Positions 54,424-62,839 are shown, counted from the first letter of the stretch. The stretch: 64,000 nt of DNA from Pseudarthrobacter cellobiosi (GCF_023913755.1 NZ_JAMXBJ010000036.1:30738-94737), one strand, 5' to 3'. Notes: generated by a model not told the origin, from the letters alone. Numbers and translations: made by a program.

Positions 54424-54726
54424 GTGATCACCGAACATGCACTGCCCTCCCTCCGGCCCGGCATGGAGGAGGACTTCGAGACTGCTTTTGGCACGGCAAA
54501 GTCGATCATTGGCTCCATGCCAGGATTCCAGGGCCTCACGCTTTCCCGTTGCATCGAGAACCCGGCCACGTACCTGCTGCTGGTGGAATGGGCGCGGCTG
54601 GAGGACCATACCGAGGGCTTCAGGGGATCGGCCGAGTACCAGGAATGGCGCGCGCTCCTGCACCATTTCTACGCGCCGTTCCCGACGGTGGAGCACTACG
54701 AGCCTGTTGTTGTTCTGAACCCGTGA
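54424..54726 (+). CDS. Antibiotic biosynthesis monooxygenase (ABM) domain protein
   Basis: A 100-residue ferredoxin-fold dimeric protein, GTG start (VITEHALPSLRPGMEEDFE). The ABM pattern is seen in IIGSMPGFQGLTLSRCIENP, YLLLVEWARLEDHTEGFRGS and HFYAPFPTVEHYE. Members act as heme-degrading or quinone-forming monooxygenases, or have unknown roles. The GTG at 54424 is chosen because upstream codons show no family similarity. Confidence 0.87.
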   Translation: MITEHALPSLRPGMEEDFETAFGTAKSIIGSMPGFQGLTLSRCIENPATYLLLVEWARLEDHTEGFRGSAEYQEWRALLHHFYAPFPTVEHYEPVVVLNP

Positions 54727-54740
54727 GGGCTTCCGCGGCG

Positions 54741-55103
54741 CTACGGCTTGGACGGCTCCGACATACGGATGGCCATAACGATCAGGCCAGCGATCGGGAT
54801 GAGCAGCCAGAAGAGCTCCGTCCACCGGCGGCCGGCATCACGGAGGCGGCGGACGCCGACGGCGAGCGTGGGGATCATCGTGCCGATCACCCAGAGCGAG
54901 GCAAGGCTGGAGCCGACGCCGATCACCCCGTTGGGGGTGGCCACGTTCAGGGCGCCAAGGCCGCTGGTTACCAGTGCCACGAAGAGGATGAACCACCAGA
55001 ACTCGGCCACGCCGGCGCGGCCCCCAAACTCGGCGTACTGCCGGAAGCCCGCGAGGATCGCATCGCCGAACGATATAGTAGGGTGCCCTGCAGCCTGAGT
55101 CAT
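54741..55103 (-). CDS. DUF805 membrane protein
   Basis: A 120-residue inner-membrane protein with four hydrophobic segments. DUF805 marks are the FRQYAEFGGRAGVAEFWWF start, the TLAVGVRRLRDAGRRW motif and the LIPIAGLIVMAI last helix. Function is unknown, though the family is very widespread. It is convergent with the ABM gene. Confidence 0.9.
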   Translation of the reverse strand: MTQAAGHPTISFGDAILAGFRQYAEFGGRAGVAEFWWFILFVALVTSGLGALNVATPNGVIGVGSSLASLWVIGTMIPTLAVGVRRLRDAGRRWTELFWLLIPIAGLIVMAIRMSEPSKP

Positions 55104-55129
55104 GACCGGATTCTACCGCCGCGTACGGT

Positions 55130-55327
55130 CTATGGCGACGGCGTCAACAGAGCCTCCGTCAGCGCCGCGCCCACCCGCGCCGGCGCCACGCCGGCAGGAC
55201 CGGCGGGACGCGCAGCGGCGACCGTCCCGTCGTCGTGCGTTACGTCTTTTTTGTGGCGAGACCGGCAAACCCGGGATTCCATCTGGACAGTCAACCGCAT
55301 CGCGCCTCCGGCGGCCACGGAGGTCAC
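55130..55327 (-). CDS. Hypothetical small protein, weakly supported
   Basis: A 65-codon frame starting MTSVAAGGAMRLTVQMESRV with KKDVTHDDGTVAAARPAG in the middle. The start lies in a region free of other candidates, upstream of the DUF805 gene on the same strand. No family, signal or ribosome site is convincing. It might be a non-coding upstream region. Confidence 0.3.
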   Translation of the reverse strand: MTSVAAGGAMRLTVQMESRVCRSRHKKDVTHDDGTVAAARPAGPAGVAPARVGAALTEALLTPSP

Positions 55328-55378
55328 ATTGGGCGTGACTTGAGCAAAACCTTGAGCCTGTGTTCATAGCCTTGCGGC

Positions 55379-55522
55379 ATGGGTAAGTATGGGGGTAAAC
55401 AGTACGCGCGCGACACACGGAGTGAGCTCCGCCGTCGCCGATTTCAGGCGGTTCCCTACGTTGCGCTGGCCGCCCTGGCAGTGGCCACGGCAGCGGTGGT
55501 GGTGATCGCGCTCAAGGGGTGA
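55379..55522 (+). CDS. Small single-helix membrane protein, 47 residues
   Basis: It reads MGKYGGKQYARDTRSELRRR, then VALAALAVATAAVVVIALKG and stop. A basic N-terminal half followed by one C-terminal helix gives a tail-anchored layout. The arrangement resembles the 39-residue protein at 60917-61036, which ends VVIAALTRG. No named family is recognised. Confidence 0.55.
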   Translation: MGKYGGKQYARDTRSELRRRRFQAVPYVALAALAVATAAVVVIALKG

Positions 55523-55805
55523 GCGGCTGCTGCCCTATTCTTCGGGCAGCGGTGCAGATTAGGTATCCCACATGGCGTGCCATCCCTGGCATGTGAGGCT
55601 TCATCAGCCGGCAGTTCGAAGAATAGCCAGTCGGGAAGCGCCGGAACAGCTGCTAGGGCGCCTTCTCAATTCCTTGGTTCTGTCGGGACGCCGAGAGAAC
55701 CAAGGAAGTGAAATGGCCGAATTCTAGGCGACGCGTTGTGTATGAGGAGCGCGCGGGCAGGGGCGCGAGGGAACAGGCAACCTGAATTCGCACTGAGGGT
55801 CGCTC

Positions 55806-56141
55806 TCAGGCTGTTTGCGGTGGGATCTGTTCGTGGCGGTGGTGGGATCTGAGTTGGATGATCCGCCCGGCGCCTGCCACGGCGACCAGGACCCCGCCGC
55901 TGACGGCGGCGATAAACAGGGCCATGCCCAGGGAAATTGTCCCGTCCAAGCCAAAGAACCTGACCCTGACGTTGTCCTGGTTCTGCACGATGAAGGCGAT
56001 GAGCAGGATCAGCAGCATCAGGGTGGCCACGGTGGCCACCCAGATCATGCCTGAGCGGGTTACTGCCGGCCGATTCGCAACGGCCGGAGCGGGCCCGGGG
56101 CCGTGCACCGGCTCCGGCGGCGGAATCGGTTCAGCATTCAT
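55806..56141 (-). CDS. LapA/DUF1049-like membrane protein
   Basis: A 111-residue protein with a proline-rich N-terminus, then two membrane helices (ATLMLLILLIAFIVQNQDNV and MALFIAAVSGGVLVAVAGAG). The QNQDNVRVRFFGLDGTISL segment between them is typical of the lipopolysaccharide-assembly-protein-A domain, which is also common in actinobacteria. The end is basic. Role in the envelope is presumed only. Confidence 0.85.
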   Translation of the reverse strand: MNAEPIPPPEPVHGPGPAPAVANRPAVTRSGMIWVATVATLMLLILLIAFIVQNQDNVRVRFFGLDGTISLGMALFIAAVSGGVLVAVAGAGRIIQLRSHHRHEQIPPQTA

Positions 56142-56219
56142 GAGGTGTCCCCTCTTTGGTTCCCGTGGACATCCCGGGCTGGTCCCGGGGCCAGGGCTGG
56201 GAAGGCCCCGGGTTTCGGG

Positions 56220-56396
56220 TCAGTGTTTCTTGAAGGCGTCTTTGATTTTTTCCCCGGCCTGCTTCAGGCCGGCCTTCGTCTGGTCGGTCTTGCCTTCGGC
56301 TTTGAGGCTTTCGTTGCCGGTGGCCTTTCCTGCGGCTTCCTTGCCCTTGCCGCCGGCTTTCTCGGCGGCGTGCCTGATCTTGTCACCCAAACCCAT
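56220..56396 (-). CDS. CsbD-family stress protein
   Basis: A 58-residue very hydrophilic protein (MGLGDKIRHAAEKAGGKGKE, then AGLKQAGEKIKDAFKKH). It matches the CsbD fold, usually a general-stress product. ATG 56396 has GGAGAGCC upstream; an in-frame start six codons earlier is possible. It lies 78 bp downstream of nothing transcribed on its strand except the minus-strand genes further right. Confidence 0.88.
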   Translation of the reverse strand: MGLGDKIRHAAEKAGGKGKEAAGKATGNESLKAEGKTDQTKAGLKQAGEKIKDAFKKH

Positions 56397-56521
56397 GATG
56401 GCTCTCCTATCCATGGCCGGTCCGCCGGCCCATGCCGGCGGGACACTTTCATCCTATCGCCGGGCGAACAAGGCGAACAAGGCGAACGGGCGAGGGCGAT
56501 AACATTCACTCGGCACCGTGG

Positions 56522-57400
56522 TCAGGGCCGCCCCGCGGTGTGGTGGGCCGCTATCTGCGCGGGGGTGAGTGCGGTGGAGTAGGCGGCGGCGTACCTCATC
56601 CTGCATGTGAAGGCATGGTTGGACGGTTCGTTGGGGCCCCAGCCGGCGAGGTTGTTGTAGCCGATGCGCCAGAACCCGCTGAACGTTTCGCCGGTGGTGG
56701 TGGCGGGGTCCTGCGCGGCGAGCTGGCCGTCGACATAGAGTTTCATCCCGGCCGGAGACAGGGTCGCTGCGACGTGGTGGGGTGCCCCGTCGTTGTAGCT
56801 GCCGGGGGTGGTGATGACTTTCACGGTGCCGGGGTAGACGCCGAAGACGAGCTGGCCGGCGTTGTTCATGAAGATGTGCCGGTCATAGGTCGTGGAGGTT
56901 CCGGTGGCGGTGTTGCCCCAGCCGATCAGCCGCCCGCCCGGGGTGGTGGTCCTGAACCAGACCTCCAGGGTGAAGGTGTTTGTGGAGGCCCGGGCGATGG
57001 GGCCTCCTGCCGACACGTACGTTGATGTGCCGGTCAGGGCGTAGGATCCGCCGGCGTCCCGGGGGGTGCAGGGCCGGTTCGCTGAGGTGGTGTCGGAGCT
57101 CATGGTGCCGCGGTAGGTGCCGGGGTTGTTTTTGCCGGAGAAGTCCGCCGCCACGGCGGAGCCGGAGGGTTCGGCGAGGCGGTAGGCGAAAATTGCCGCG
57201 GCCTTGTCCGCTGCCATGGCGCCGTGGCAGGTGAAGTAGGGGGCCGTGCCTGCGGTGTTGGTGCTGTTCGTGACCCGTGCCTGATACCCGCCGGAGGTGG
57301 GAGGGGTGGCCAGCGCGGCCAGGCCGATCACCAGGGCCAGGGCGAGGGCGGCGGCGGGAAGGGCCGGGCGGAGCCGGGGTCCGCCCTGTTCCGTGGTCAT
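56522..57400 (-). CDS. Exported LamG-domain protein, probable SipW-type substrate
   Basis: A 292-residue protein. A hydrophobic signal (PAAALALALVIGLAALATPP) is followed by YQARVTNSTNTAGTAPYF and a LamG/concanavalin-like domain (TFTLEVWFRTTTPGGRLIGWG and HHVAATLSPAGMKLYVDGQ). The VTNSTNTAG motif right after the helix matches ITNSANTAG in the gene at 58326-58976. ATG 57400 overlaps the signal peptidase stop by 4 bp. It probably binds glycan or acts as a fibre component at the surface. Confidence 0.85.
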   Translation of the reverse strand: MTTEQGGPRLRPALPAAALALALVIGLAALATPPTSGGYQARVTNSTNTAGTAPYFTCHGAMAADKAAAIFAYRLAEPSGSAVAADFSGKNNPGTYRGTMSSDTTSANRPCTPRDAGGSYALTGTSTYVSAGGPIARASTNTFTLEVWFRTTTPGGRLIGWGNTATGTSTTYDRHIFMNNAGQLVFGVYPGTVKVITTPGSYNDGAPHHVAATLSPAGMKLYVDGQLAAQDPATTTGETFSGFWRIGYNNLAGWGPNEPSNHAFTCRMRYAAAYSTALTPAQIAAHHTAGRP

Positions 57401-58242
57401 CCGGGCACCCGGGCCGGTGTTTCCTGAGGGCCGCCGGAGCGCAGGCCCCGTCCGAGGACCCAGAAGACGGGCAGCAGGCAGAGGAGGGCGGTGATGATCC
57501 ATCCCCACCAGGGCAGGTCGGCGGAGGAGGAGAGGTGGTAGTAGCCCTCGCCGTCGGTGGCGGTGAGTTCGCTGACCTGGCCGCTGGACAGCTCTGCCGT
57601 GGTGCCGTGCTCGGCCCGGACCGTGATCGGCAGCAGGCCGGTGGAGGCGACACTGGCCCGCGTCCCCGATTCGTCCGTGGTGACTCCGAGCAGGGTGAGG
57701 CCGATGAAGGGACGGAGCAGGATGACTGTGAGGGAAACGACGGCGCAGGCGCCGAAGAGCCGGACGGGTCCCTGCCACGGCCCGCGGATCCAGTACCTGG
57801 TCACGGCCCACACGGTCAGGCCTCCGGCCAGCAGCAGGGGCACGGCCTTGACCAGCCATCCCCAGCCGGGCAGGAGCGTGGCCACCCCGAGAATATTCAG
57901 CGGGGTCAGGACCCAGGGGTCGTCGGTTCCGTTGATGTCCCCGCGGGTGGTGATGCCCCCGGCCTCGTCGATCCCGGCGATGCGGTGGGTGTAGACCGTT
58001 CCGGGCCGCCCGGGCGGGGTGAAGGTGATGACTTCCCCGGTGTGCAGCGCGGACGCGGGCACGGGTTCGGACAGGACCAGGGAACCGACGGGTGCGCTCT
58101 GGCCCATGGAGGGGGTGGAGACAACGAACCAGCGCCAGCCGGCCAGAAAGAACAGGACCGCCACGATTACGAGCCCCGCTGCCAGCAGGGCGGCGGCGGG
58201 CAGGGCCATGCCGCGGACCCGTCGCCATGCCGGAGTCGCCAT
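57397..58242 (-). CDS. SipW/ER-type signal peptidase I
   Basis: A 281-residue membrane protease. After an N-terminal helix (ALLAAGLVIVAVLFFLAG) comes the serine box VSTPSMGQSAPVGS. Then follow GEVITFTPPGRPGTVYTHR, with histidine where bacterial enzymes have lysine, and GDINGTDDPWVL. This Ser-His pattern is that of SipW and the eukaryotic/archaeal enzymes. Three further helices follow. It lies between its two likely substrates. ATG 58242 is chosen on homology; GGAAA lies upstream. Confidence 0.9.
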   Translation of the reverse strand: MATPAWRRVRGMALPAAALLAAGLVIVAVLFFLAGWRWFVVSTPSMGQSAPVGSLVLSEPVPASALHTGEVITFTPPGRPGTVYTHRIAGIDEAGGITTRGDINGTDDPWVLTPLNILGVATLLPGWGWLVKAVPLLLAGGLTVWAVTRYWIRGPWQGPVRLFGACAVVSLTVILLRPFIGLTLLGVTTDESGTRASVASTGLLPITVRAEHGTTAELSSGQVSELTATDGEGYYHLSSSADLPWWGWIITALLCLLPVFWVLGRGLRSGGPQETPARVPG

Positions 58243-58325
58243 GGGGTTTCCTTTCCGTGCGGGGACGCGGGGCGGTGCCTGCGCCGGCATGACGTCATCC
58301 GGCACAGGCACCGCACCGTGTGTTT

Positions 58326-58976
58326 TTAGCTGGCGAAGGCCCAGGTGAGCGGCAGTGATGCGGCCAGGCCCTGGTAGGTGTTGTCTGCCGTCGTGTCGAG
58401 GGTGACCTTGATGGTGACCGGGACGCTCACGCCGGCGGCCGGGGCCGGGGTGATGCTGATCGCGGGCGCCCCGGCGAGGGTCGCGGCGGTGCCGTTGAAG
58501 ATGGACGTGCCGCCGGCGGTGATGACGACCTTGAGCTTCGCGCACAGGTCCGTCGCGGTGCCGTTGACGGCGCCGTTGTTGGACTGGGCACACGCTGCGC
58601 CGGGGGTCAGGGTGAAGGTGCCGGCGTTGGCCGTGCCGATGTTTTTGATCGTGATGTCGGTGCTGACGACGTTGCCGGGCACCAGAACCGTGCTGCCGCC
58701 GAACTTGTTGATCGTCGCGCAGGTCGCGGTGTTCGTTCCGACGCCGCCAGCGCCGGAATTGGACGTGCAGGTGACGGGGGTGGTGCCGGTGGATTGTTCC
58801 TGCATCACCAGGGTGCCGGAGCCGGCGGTGTTGGCGCTGTTGGTGATGCTGGCGGCGAAACCGGAGAGCGTCCCGGTCAGTGTCAGGGACAGCAGTCCCG
58901 CGCCGGCGGCGGCGGCGATGAGAGCCAGCGGAGCGATGCGGCGGTTCTTCTTGGCGGGCATGGTGGAATCGTTCAT
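58326..58976 (-). CDS. TasA/camelysin-like exported protein with SipW-type signal
   Basis: A 216-residue protein with a basic start (MNDSTMPAKKNRRIAPLALI), a long hydrophobic helix and SGFAASITNSANTAGSG at the expected cleavage area. The mature part is Thr/Ala-rich with regular beta-like patterns and several cysteines (VTCTSNSG, TATCATIN, AACAQSN, TDLCAKL). SipW-processed proteins of this type form extracellular fibres. ATG 58976 is chosen because the 27 codons before it lack family character. Confidence 0.85.
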   Translation of the reverse strand: MNDSTMPAKKNRRIAPLALIAAAAGAGLLSLTLTGTLSGFAASITNSANTAGSGTLVMQEQSTGTTPVTCTSNSGAGGVGTNTATCATINKFGGSTVLVPGNVVSTDITIKNIGTANAGTFTLTPGAACAQSNNGAVNGTATDLCAKLKVVITAGGTSIFNGTAATLAGAPAISITPAPAAGVSVPVTIKVTLDTTADNTYQGLAASLPLTWAFAS

Positions 58977-59121
58977 GGCAGCTTCTTTCAGGAAGTCGTG
59001 ATCAGACAGAAGGACCCCGCCGGGGCACCCTTGCGACGTGGTCCCCGGCCTGTCCATGGCGCACAGGTATCCGGTGATGGTTCACGAATATCCGCTGATG
59101 GCGGTCTAACCTGCGCCGTCC

Positions 59122-59427
59122 ATGAATGCTCGGCCCGGTAACCGGGCCCGAACGGCTGCACCGCTGGCGCCCGACGAACATTACCGGCCGGTAACCCCGT
59201 TGCCCAATTGGCTCGCCGCACCGGCATCGGACATATCCCACGGTCCCCGCCGGCAGACAGCCCTCCAGGCCGGCCTGCGGTCGGCACTGACCGCCCCGCA
59301 CGATTCTGAACGGGGCTCCGCGGCCGCCACCGCCGCCTTGCTCAGCGATGACCACGGCATCATCCTGGCCCGCCGGATCCTGGACGCAGCCCGAGCCATG
59401 CGCGATTTGTGCGGAGGTCGCCGCTGA
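59122..59427 (+). CDS. Hypothetical protein, 101 residues
   Basis: The frame reads MNARPGNRARTAAPLAPDEH and LPNWLAAPASDISHGPRRQT, with a helical end (GIILARRILDAARAMRDLCG). It is divergent from the SipW cluster. No family is recognised and no strong ribosome site precedes the ATG. Codon use is acceptable for this genome, so it is reported with low confidence. Confidence 0.4.
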   Translation: MNARPGNRARTAAPLAPDEHYRPVTPLPNWLAAPASDISHGPRRQTALQAGLRSALTAPHDSERGSAAATAALLSDDHGIILARRILDAARAMRDLCGGRR

Positions 59428-59479
59428 GCCGGGCTCCGCTCCCTTCCGGGGCACGGGATGGGGCAAATCGCCCGGCTGC

Positions 59480-59731
59480 TCACGGTTGTACGGAGTCAAA
59501 GAACCGGTACTCCGGGGGATCGGTCCGGGCCTCGTGTGCCTTGGCATGGATGAAGTCACGGTCGTCCTGGGAGAGCACCGTCTCGCCGTGCCGTTCACCC
59601 TCGTCGGTTCCGCCGGTCTCCTTGCAGATGGTCGCTGTGATCGTGCGCGGCAGGATGAGGCATCCCGGGTGGTCGATGAGCCACTGCTGTGTGGCGTGAT
59701 CGAGCCGGTCCCACTGGTCTTTGATGTTCAT
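59480..59731 (-). CDS. Conserved hypothetical protein, 83 residues
   Basis: The sequence MNIKDQWDRLDHATQQWLID and then CLILPRTITATICKETGG, VLSQDDRDFIHAKAHE looks protein-like and resembles small hypothetical proteins found in Arthrobacter-type genomes. It is soluble and mixed in charge. Start is ATG 59731 or 59737. No function is inferred. Confidence 0.6.
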   Translation of the reverse strand: MNIKDQWDRLDHATQQWLIDHPGCLILPRTITATICKETGGTDEGERHGETVLSQDDRDFIHAKAHEARTDPPEYRFFDSVQP

Positions 59732-60083
59732 CCCCATGAATGCTGCCTTCCCGAGTGAACGCGTATTGAGGGCCCCGGCGTCGCGCCGGTACCCGGTGTG
59801 CGCTCAGGGTACGCCCCGCCGGCAGACGAAGGACAGGGCCGCGGGACGGAGCCGTGCACCGCGGCCCGTCGAACCGTCCCACCAAGGCACGCCGGCTGCG
59901 CTCAGGCACCTGTTGCCTCATTGGGGACTAAAGATATCGGTCGTTTGTGAATCAGAGGATTCGTTGCCCAGGATCCTCTTTCCGGAAGATGTGCACGTGC
60001 GGATAGTGTCGGCGTGGTGAGGGCTGAGCTTTTCCTGCACTGCCCCGTCGTTCCTGTCGGGGATTCGTTTCGATGGGAGTTCT
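59732..60083. other. Intergenic region before the mepB-like gene
   Basis: No gene is supported in about 350 bp. The part near 59925-60020 is less GC-rich and probably contains the mepB promoter. GGGAG at 60075-60079 is its ribosome site. Confidence 0.4.
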
Positions 60084-60596
60084 ATGTCTGGTGTTCAGGT
60101 CCATCCGGATGTCGCCATGGTGATGAGGGTTCTCGGCGACCTCGGCCTCGCCTGTTCCCCCGCCAAAGTCGAGGCCGACAACGCTGAGTACGGTGCCGCG
60201 ATCTCGGCAATCGGTCGGTCTCCGGTTCGCTTCAGGGTCGGAAAGCTGACCCCGACGAAGGTGGGCTTGTTCGTGACGGTGTGGCGGCGCTCTCTCGGTG
60301 GGTCGACCGAACCTCTGCCTGCGGAGGAGGACCCCGACATGCTCGTGGTCTGCGTGGGGGAGGATTCCCGGGTCGGAGCATTCGCGTTTCCGAAGGCCGC
60401 GCTCGTCAAGCATGGCGTCGTCTCCGTGGGCGGGGCCGGAGGCAAGCGAGGATTCCGCGTCTATCCGCCATGGTCAGCAACGACGAATCGGCAGGCGAAA
60501 AAATCCCAGCAATGGCAGTGTAATTACTTCTTCGAGATGGCTGACGGATCCGCCATCGATGCGCAGCGAGCCATTCGACTCCTCGTTGAGGCCTAG
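60084..60596 (+). CDS. MepB-family protein
   Basis: A 170-residue protein. It shows the MepB pattern: AEYGAAISAIGRSPVRFRVGK LTPTK-type region, FVTVWRRSLGGSTEPLP, VCVGEDSRVGAFAFPKAALVKHG and GFRVYPPWSATTNRQAKKSQQW. MepB is named from a gene beside a staphylococcal multidrug pump but its own role is unknown. The gene stands alone with its own ribosome site. Confidence 0.87.
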   Translation: MSGVQVHPDVAMVMRVLGDLGLACSPAKVEADNAEYGAAISAIGRSPVRFRVGKLTPTKVGLFVTVWRRSLGGSTEPLPAEEDPDMLVVCVGEDSRVGAFAFPKAALVKHGVVSVGGAGGKRGFRVYPPWSATTNRQAKKSQQWQCNYFFEMADGSAIDAQRAIRLLVEA

Positions 60597-60776
60597 CTAG
60601 GAGGAGCGCTGGGGAATAGCTGCGAGACGGAAACCAATCTTGTCCGGAGGGATCCATCTGGTGACCGGAAGCATGCCCACCGCGCCGCGCCGTTGACGCG
60701 ATTTGTCAATCCCGTGACGGAGCGATAGCGTGACCTCTGATCGCATGGGGGATCACTCTAACGTTCGGAGACCGTT

Positions 60777-60914
60777 GTGGCTCTCATTGACTATGTCCTG
60801 GCGCTGTGCGCACTGTTGGGCACACTGTTGATTCCCTTTCTTGCGATGTACCACGTGCTGCGCCGGAAGCGACGCGCAGTGCGGGTGACCGCCACGAGGA
60901 GTATCCGCCGCTAG
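60777..60914 (+). CDS. Small membrane protein, 45 residues
   Basis: GTG start, reading MALIDYVLALCALLGTLLIP, then MYHVLRRKRRAVRVTATRSIR R-type basic tail. One N-terminal helix and a strongly basic cytoplasmic end are seen. The stop is 2 bp before the next small gene, so the two are likely co-transcribed. No family is recognised. Confidence 0.5.
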   Translation: MALIDYVLALCALLGTLLIPFLAMYHVLRRKRRAVRVTATRSIRR

Positions 60915-60916
60915 CC

Positions 60917-61036
60917 ATGCCCTATATAGATATCAACCCGCATAAGGGCCGCCCCAAATGGCAGGCCTACGCCATTCTGGCCGTGCTTCTGGTCCTCACC
61001 GGCGCCGTGGTGATTGCCGCGCTCACCCGCGGCTGA
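60917..61036 (+). CDS. Small tail-anchored membrane protein, 39 residues
   Basis: It reads MPYIDINPHKGRPKWQAYAI and continues as one helix to VVIAALTRG. The layout, basic head then C-terminal helix, resembles the protein at 55379-55522. It lies directly upstream of the second MinD-like gene and may share its transcript. Function unknown. Confidence 0.6.
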   Translation: MPYIDINPHKGRPKWQAYAILAVLLVLTGAVVIAALTRG

Positions 61037-61129
61037 CCTCGTAATTCTGCCCAGCGCCTAGACTTACTGATTGAATCAGTCCGTAAAGTGCCGCAGAAAC
61101 CTTGTGCCGAAAGTCCTGGGGAGACAGAC

Positions 61130-62545
61130 ATGCCCGATCCGGCGGATCAGAACGCACGCCCCATCGCAGAAGATGCAGGGCTACCGCAACCGCCCCGGCG
61201 ACGCCGTGACCTCCGTCGCGCCGACGGTGCGCTTTCGGATGCCCAGACAGGAACCATGCCAGCCGTAACGCCAGATCTTTCGAGCACCCCCGACGCCGGC
61301 ACCCCGGTACCGCGCCGCAGTTCCTGGGCGGAGGCGGCGGCCGCCGCCGACCAAGCCAGTCCCGCGCCTTCCGCCCCCATCACCTCTGTCCCGGCGCCCA
61401 CCCGCCGGCCCGCCAGGCCGCCGGTGACCCCGCTGCCGCAGGCGACGCCGCAGGACGGGCAGCCGGCCGAGCCGGACTTTGGCACCCCCGCATTGGCGTA
61501 CGACGGCGACGAAGCCGCGCCGCCGTCGTCGTACGTTCCTGAGGAAGCACCGGAGCCGGCACCGGCGTTCCGGCGCATCCGCCCCACCACCGCGGACATC
61601 ATCGCCGACAGCCCCATGCCCGACTTCATCAGCTCCCCGGGCCTGTTCGTCAAGGAGCAGAAGCCCCGGCCGGTGGGCGGCGTCCGCGGCGCCCTCTACT
61701 CGCTCACGGGCGGGGCCTGGAACATGGGCCCGAGCGCCAAGCAACGCGAGGAAGACGAGCTGGGCCGCCGCATCTCCCGCCAGCTGCAGGGCAGCTACAA
61801 CACGGCGGTGCTGAGCCTCAAGGGCGGCATCGGCAAAACCTCCACCACGGTGGGCGTGGGCCTGACGCTGGCCGAATTCCGCGGCGACCCGCCCTGCGCC
61901 ATCGACGCCAACCCGGACTCCGGCGACCTCGTAGAGCGCGCCCTCGGCGAGGGCATCTACCAGCAGGCCAGCCCGCGCACCATCACCGACCTGCTGGCGA
62001 ACATCGACGGCGTTGACTCGCTCACCGGGCTGGCCCGGTACATGCACCACGCCGGCCGGCTGCACCTGATCGCGGGGGAGCAGGACCCGGAGGTCTCCGA
62101 CTCGCTCACGGCCGCCGAGTACCTGCGGATCCGCAAGCTCATCTCCAACTACTACTCCGTGGCCCTGACCGACTGCGGCACCGGCGTGACCCACAATGCG
62201 ATGAGCGGGATCCTGCAGTCGGCGGACAACCTGATCATCGCCGCCGGCTATGCGGTGAGCGGGGCCAAGCGTGCCCGCAGCACCCTGCACTGGCTGGCGA
62301 GCCACGGGTACGAGGACCTGGCCCGGAACGCCGTGGTGGTCATCACCGACAAGGACGAGGTCTCCTCCCGCGTGGACAAGGACGCCATCGAGGAGCACTT
62401 GGCCGGGATCTGCCGCCAGCTCATCGCCGTCCCGCACGACCGCGGCGTGGCCGACGGTGACCTGGTAACCCTGGACGTCTTGAAGCCGGAGACGCGGCGG
62501 GCGTACAAGGAGATCGCGGCGTCGATCGTGGACGGGTACCGGTAG
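61130..62545 (+). CDS. MinD/ParA-like ATPase with disordered N-terminus, copy 2
   Basis: A 471-residue paralogue of the gene at 36671-38029. The N-terminus is similar (MPDPADQNARPIAEDAGLP) but the Pro/Ala linker differs in length and sequence. The patch PMPDFISSPGLFVKEQKP and the ATPase core (LKGGIGKTSTTVG, AIDANPDSGDLVER, HDRGVADGDLV) are nearly identical. ATG 61130 has GGGGAGACA upstream, as in copy 1. An upstream in-frame start at 61088 is less likely. Probably positions or energises an envelope or secretion apparatus; inference only. Confidence 0.88.
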   Translation: MPDPADQNARPIAEDAGLPQPPRRRRDLRRADGALSDAQTGTMPAVTPDLSSTPDAGTPVPRRSSWAEAAAAADQASPAPSAPITSVPAPTRRPARPPVTPLPQATPQDGQPAEPDFGTPALAYDGDEAAPPSSYVPEEAPEPAPAFRRIRPTTADIIADSPMPDFISSPGLFVKEQKPRPVGGVRGALYSLTGGAWNMGPSAKQREEDELGRRISRQLQGSYNTAVLSLKGGIGKTSTTVGVGLTLAEFRGDPPCAIDANPDSGDLVERALGEGIYQQASPRTITDLLANIDGVDSLTGLARYMHHAGRLHLIAGEQDPEVSDSLTAAEYLRIRKLISNYYSVALTDCGTGVTHNAMSGILQSADNLIIAAGYAVSGAKRARSTLHWLASHGYEDLARNAVVVITDKDEVSSRVDKDAIEEHLAGICRQLIAVPHDRGVADGDLVTLDVLKPETRRAYKEIAASIVDGYR

Positions 62546-62572
62546 CTTCTGTCTTGCCCCCGCCTCCCCAAC

Positions 62573-62626
62573 TAGGTAGCGCTAACTGTCGTTATGAGGG
62601 CTCAAAACGACAGTTAGCGCTACCTA
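62573..62626. repeat. 21-bp perfect inverted repeat downstream of the MinD-like gene
   Basis: The left arm (62573-62593, containing AGGTAGCGCTAACTGTCGTT) and right arm (62606-62626) match perfectly around a 12-base loop. The right arm is followed by CTTTT. It could act as terminator, and its form also suits a REP-type palindrome. Confidence 0.85.
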
Positions 62627-62734
62627 CTTTTGGGTGGGCAACAATCTTGAGTGAACGCACCGTGCCATCTTTGGCTGATCCTGAGCATCGGTCACTAGCG
62701 TCAGCGCATCAGCCATATGAAAGGTGCGTCAACG

Positions 62735-62839
62735 ATGACCATTCTTGAATACCTCACAGGCCTGGCAATCATCCTCGGGTCCCTTATGGGCACCATGGGA
62801 CTCTCCGCAGCGGTCATGCGTCACCGGCAGCGCCACTAG
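62735..62839 (+). CDS. Small membrane protein, 34 residues
   Basis: It reads MTILEYLTGLAIILGSLMGT and then MGLSAAVMRHRQRH. One helix and a basic C-terminal tail are seen. GAAAGGTG lies 8 bases before the ATG. It ends 4 bp inside the convergent reductase gene. It is too short for family assignment. Confidence 0.45.
   Translation: MTILEYLTGLAIILGSLMGTMGLSAAVMRHRQRH

Noticed and set aside
56522..58228. A single 568-residue minus-strand protein over the LamG and signal peptidase genes
   Set aside because: Its first 275 residues are the out-of-frame reading of the signal peptidase gene. The real LamG protein starts at 57400 with a signal sequence.
61181..62437. A 418-codon minus-strand frame across the second MinD-like gene
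   Set aside because: Antisense shadow rich in Gly, Val and His. The plus strand has Walker motifs.
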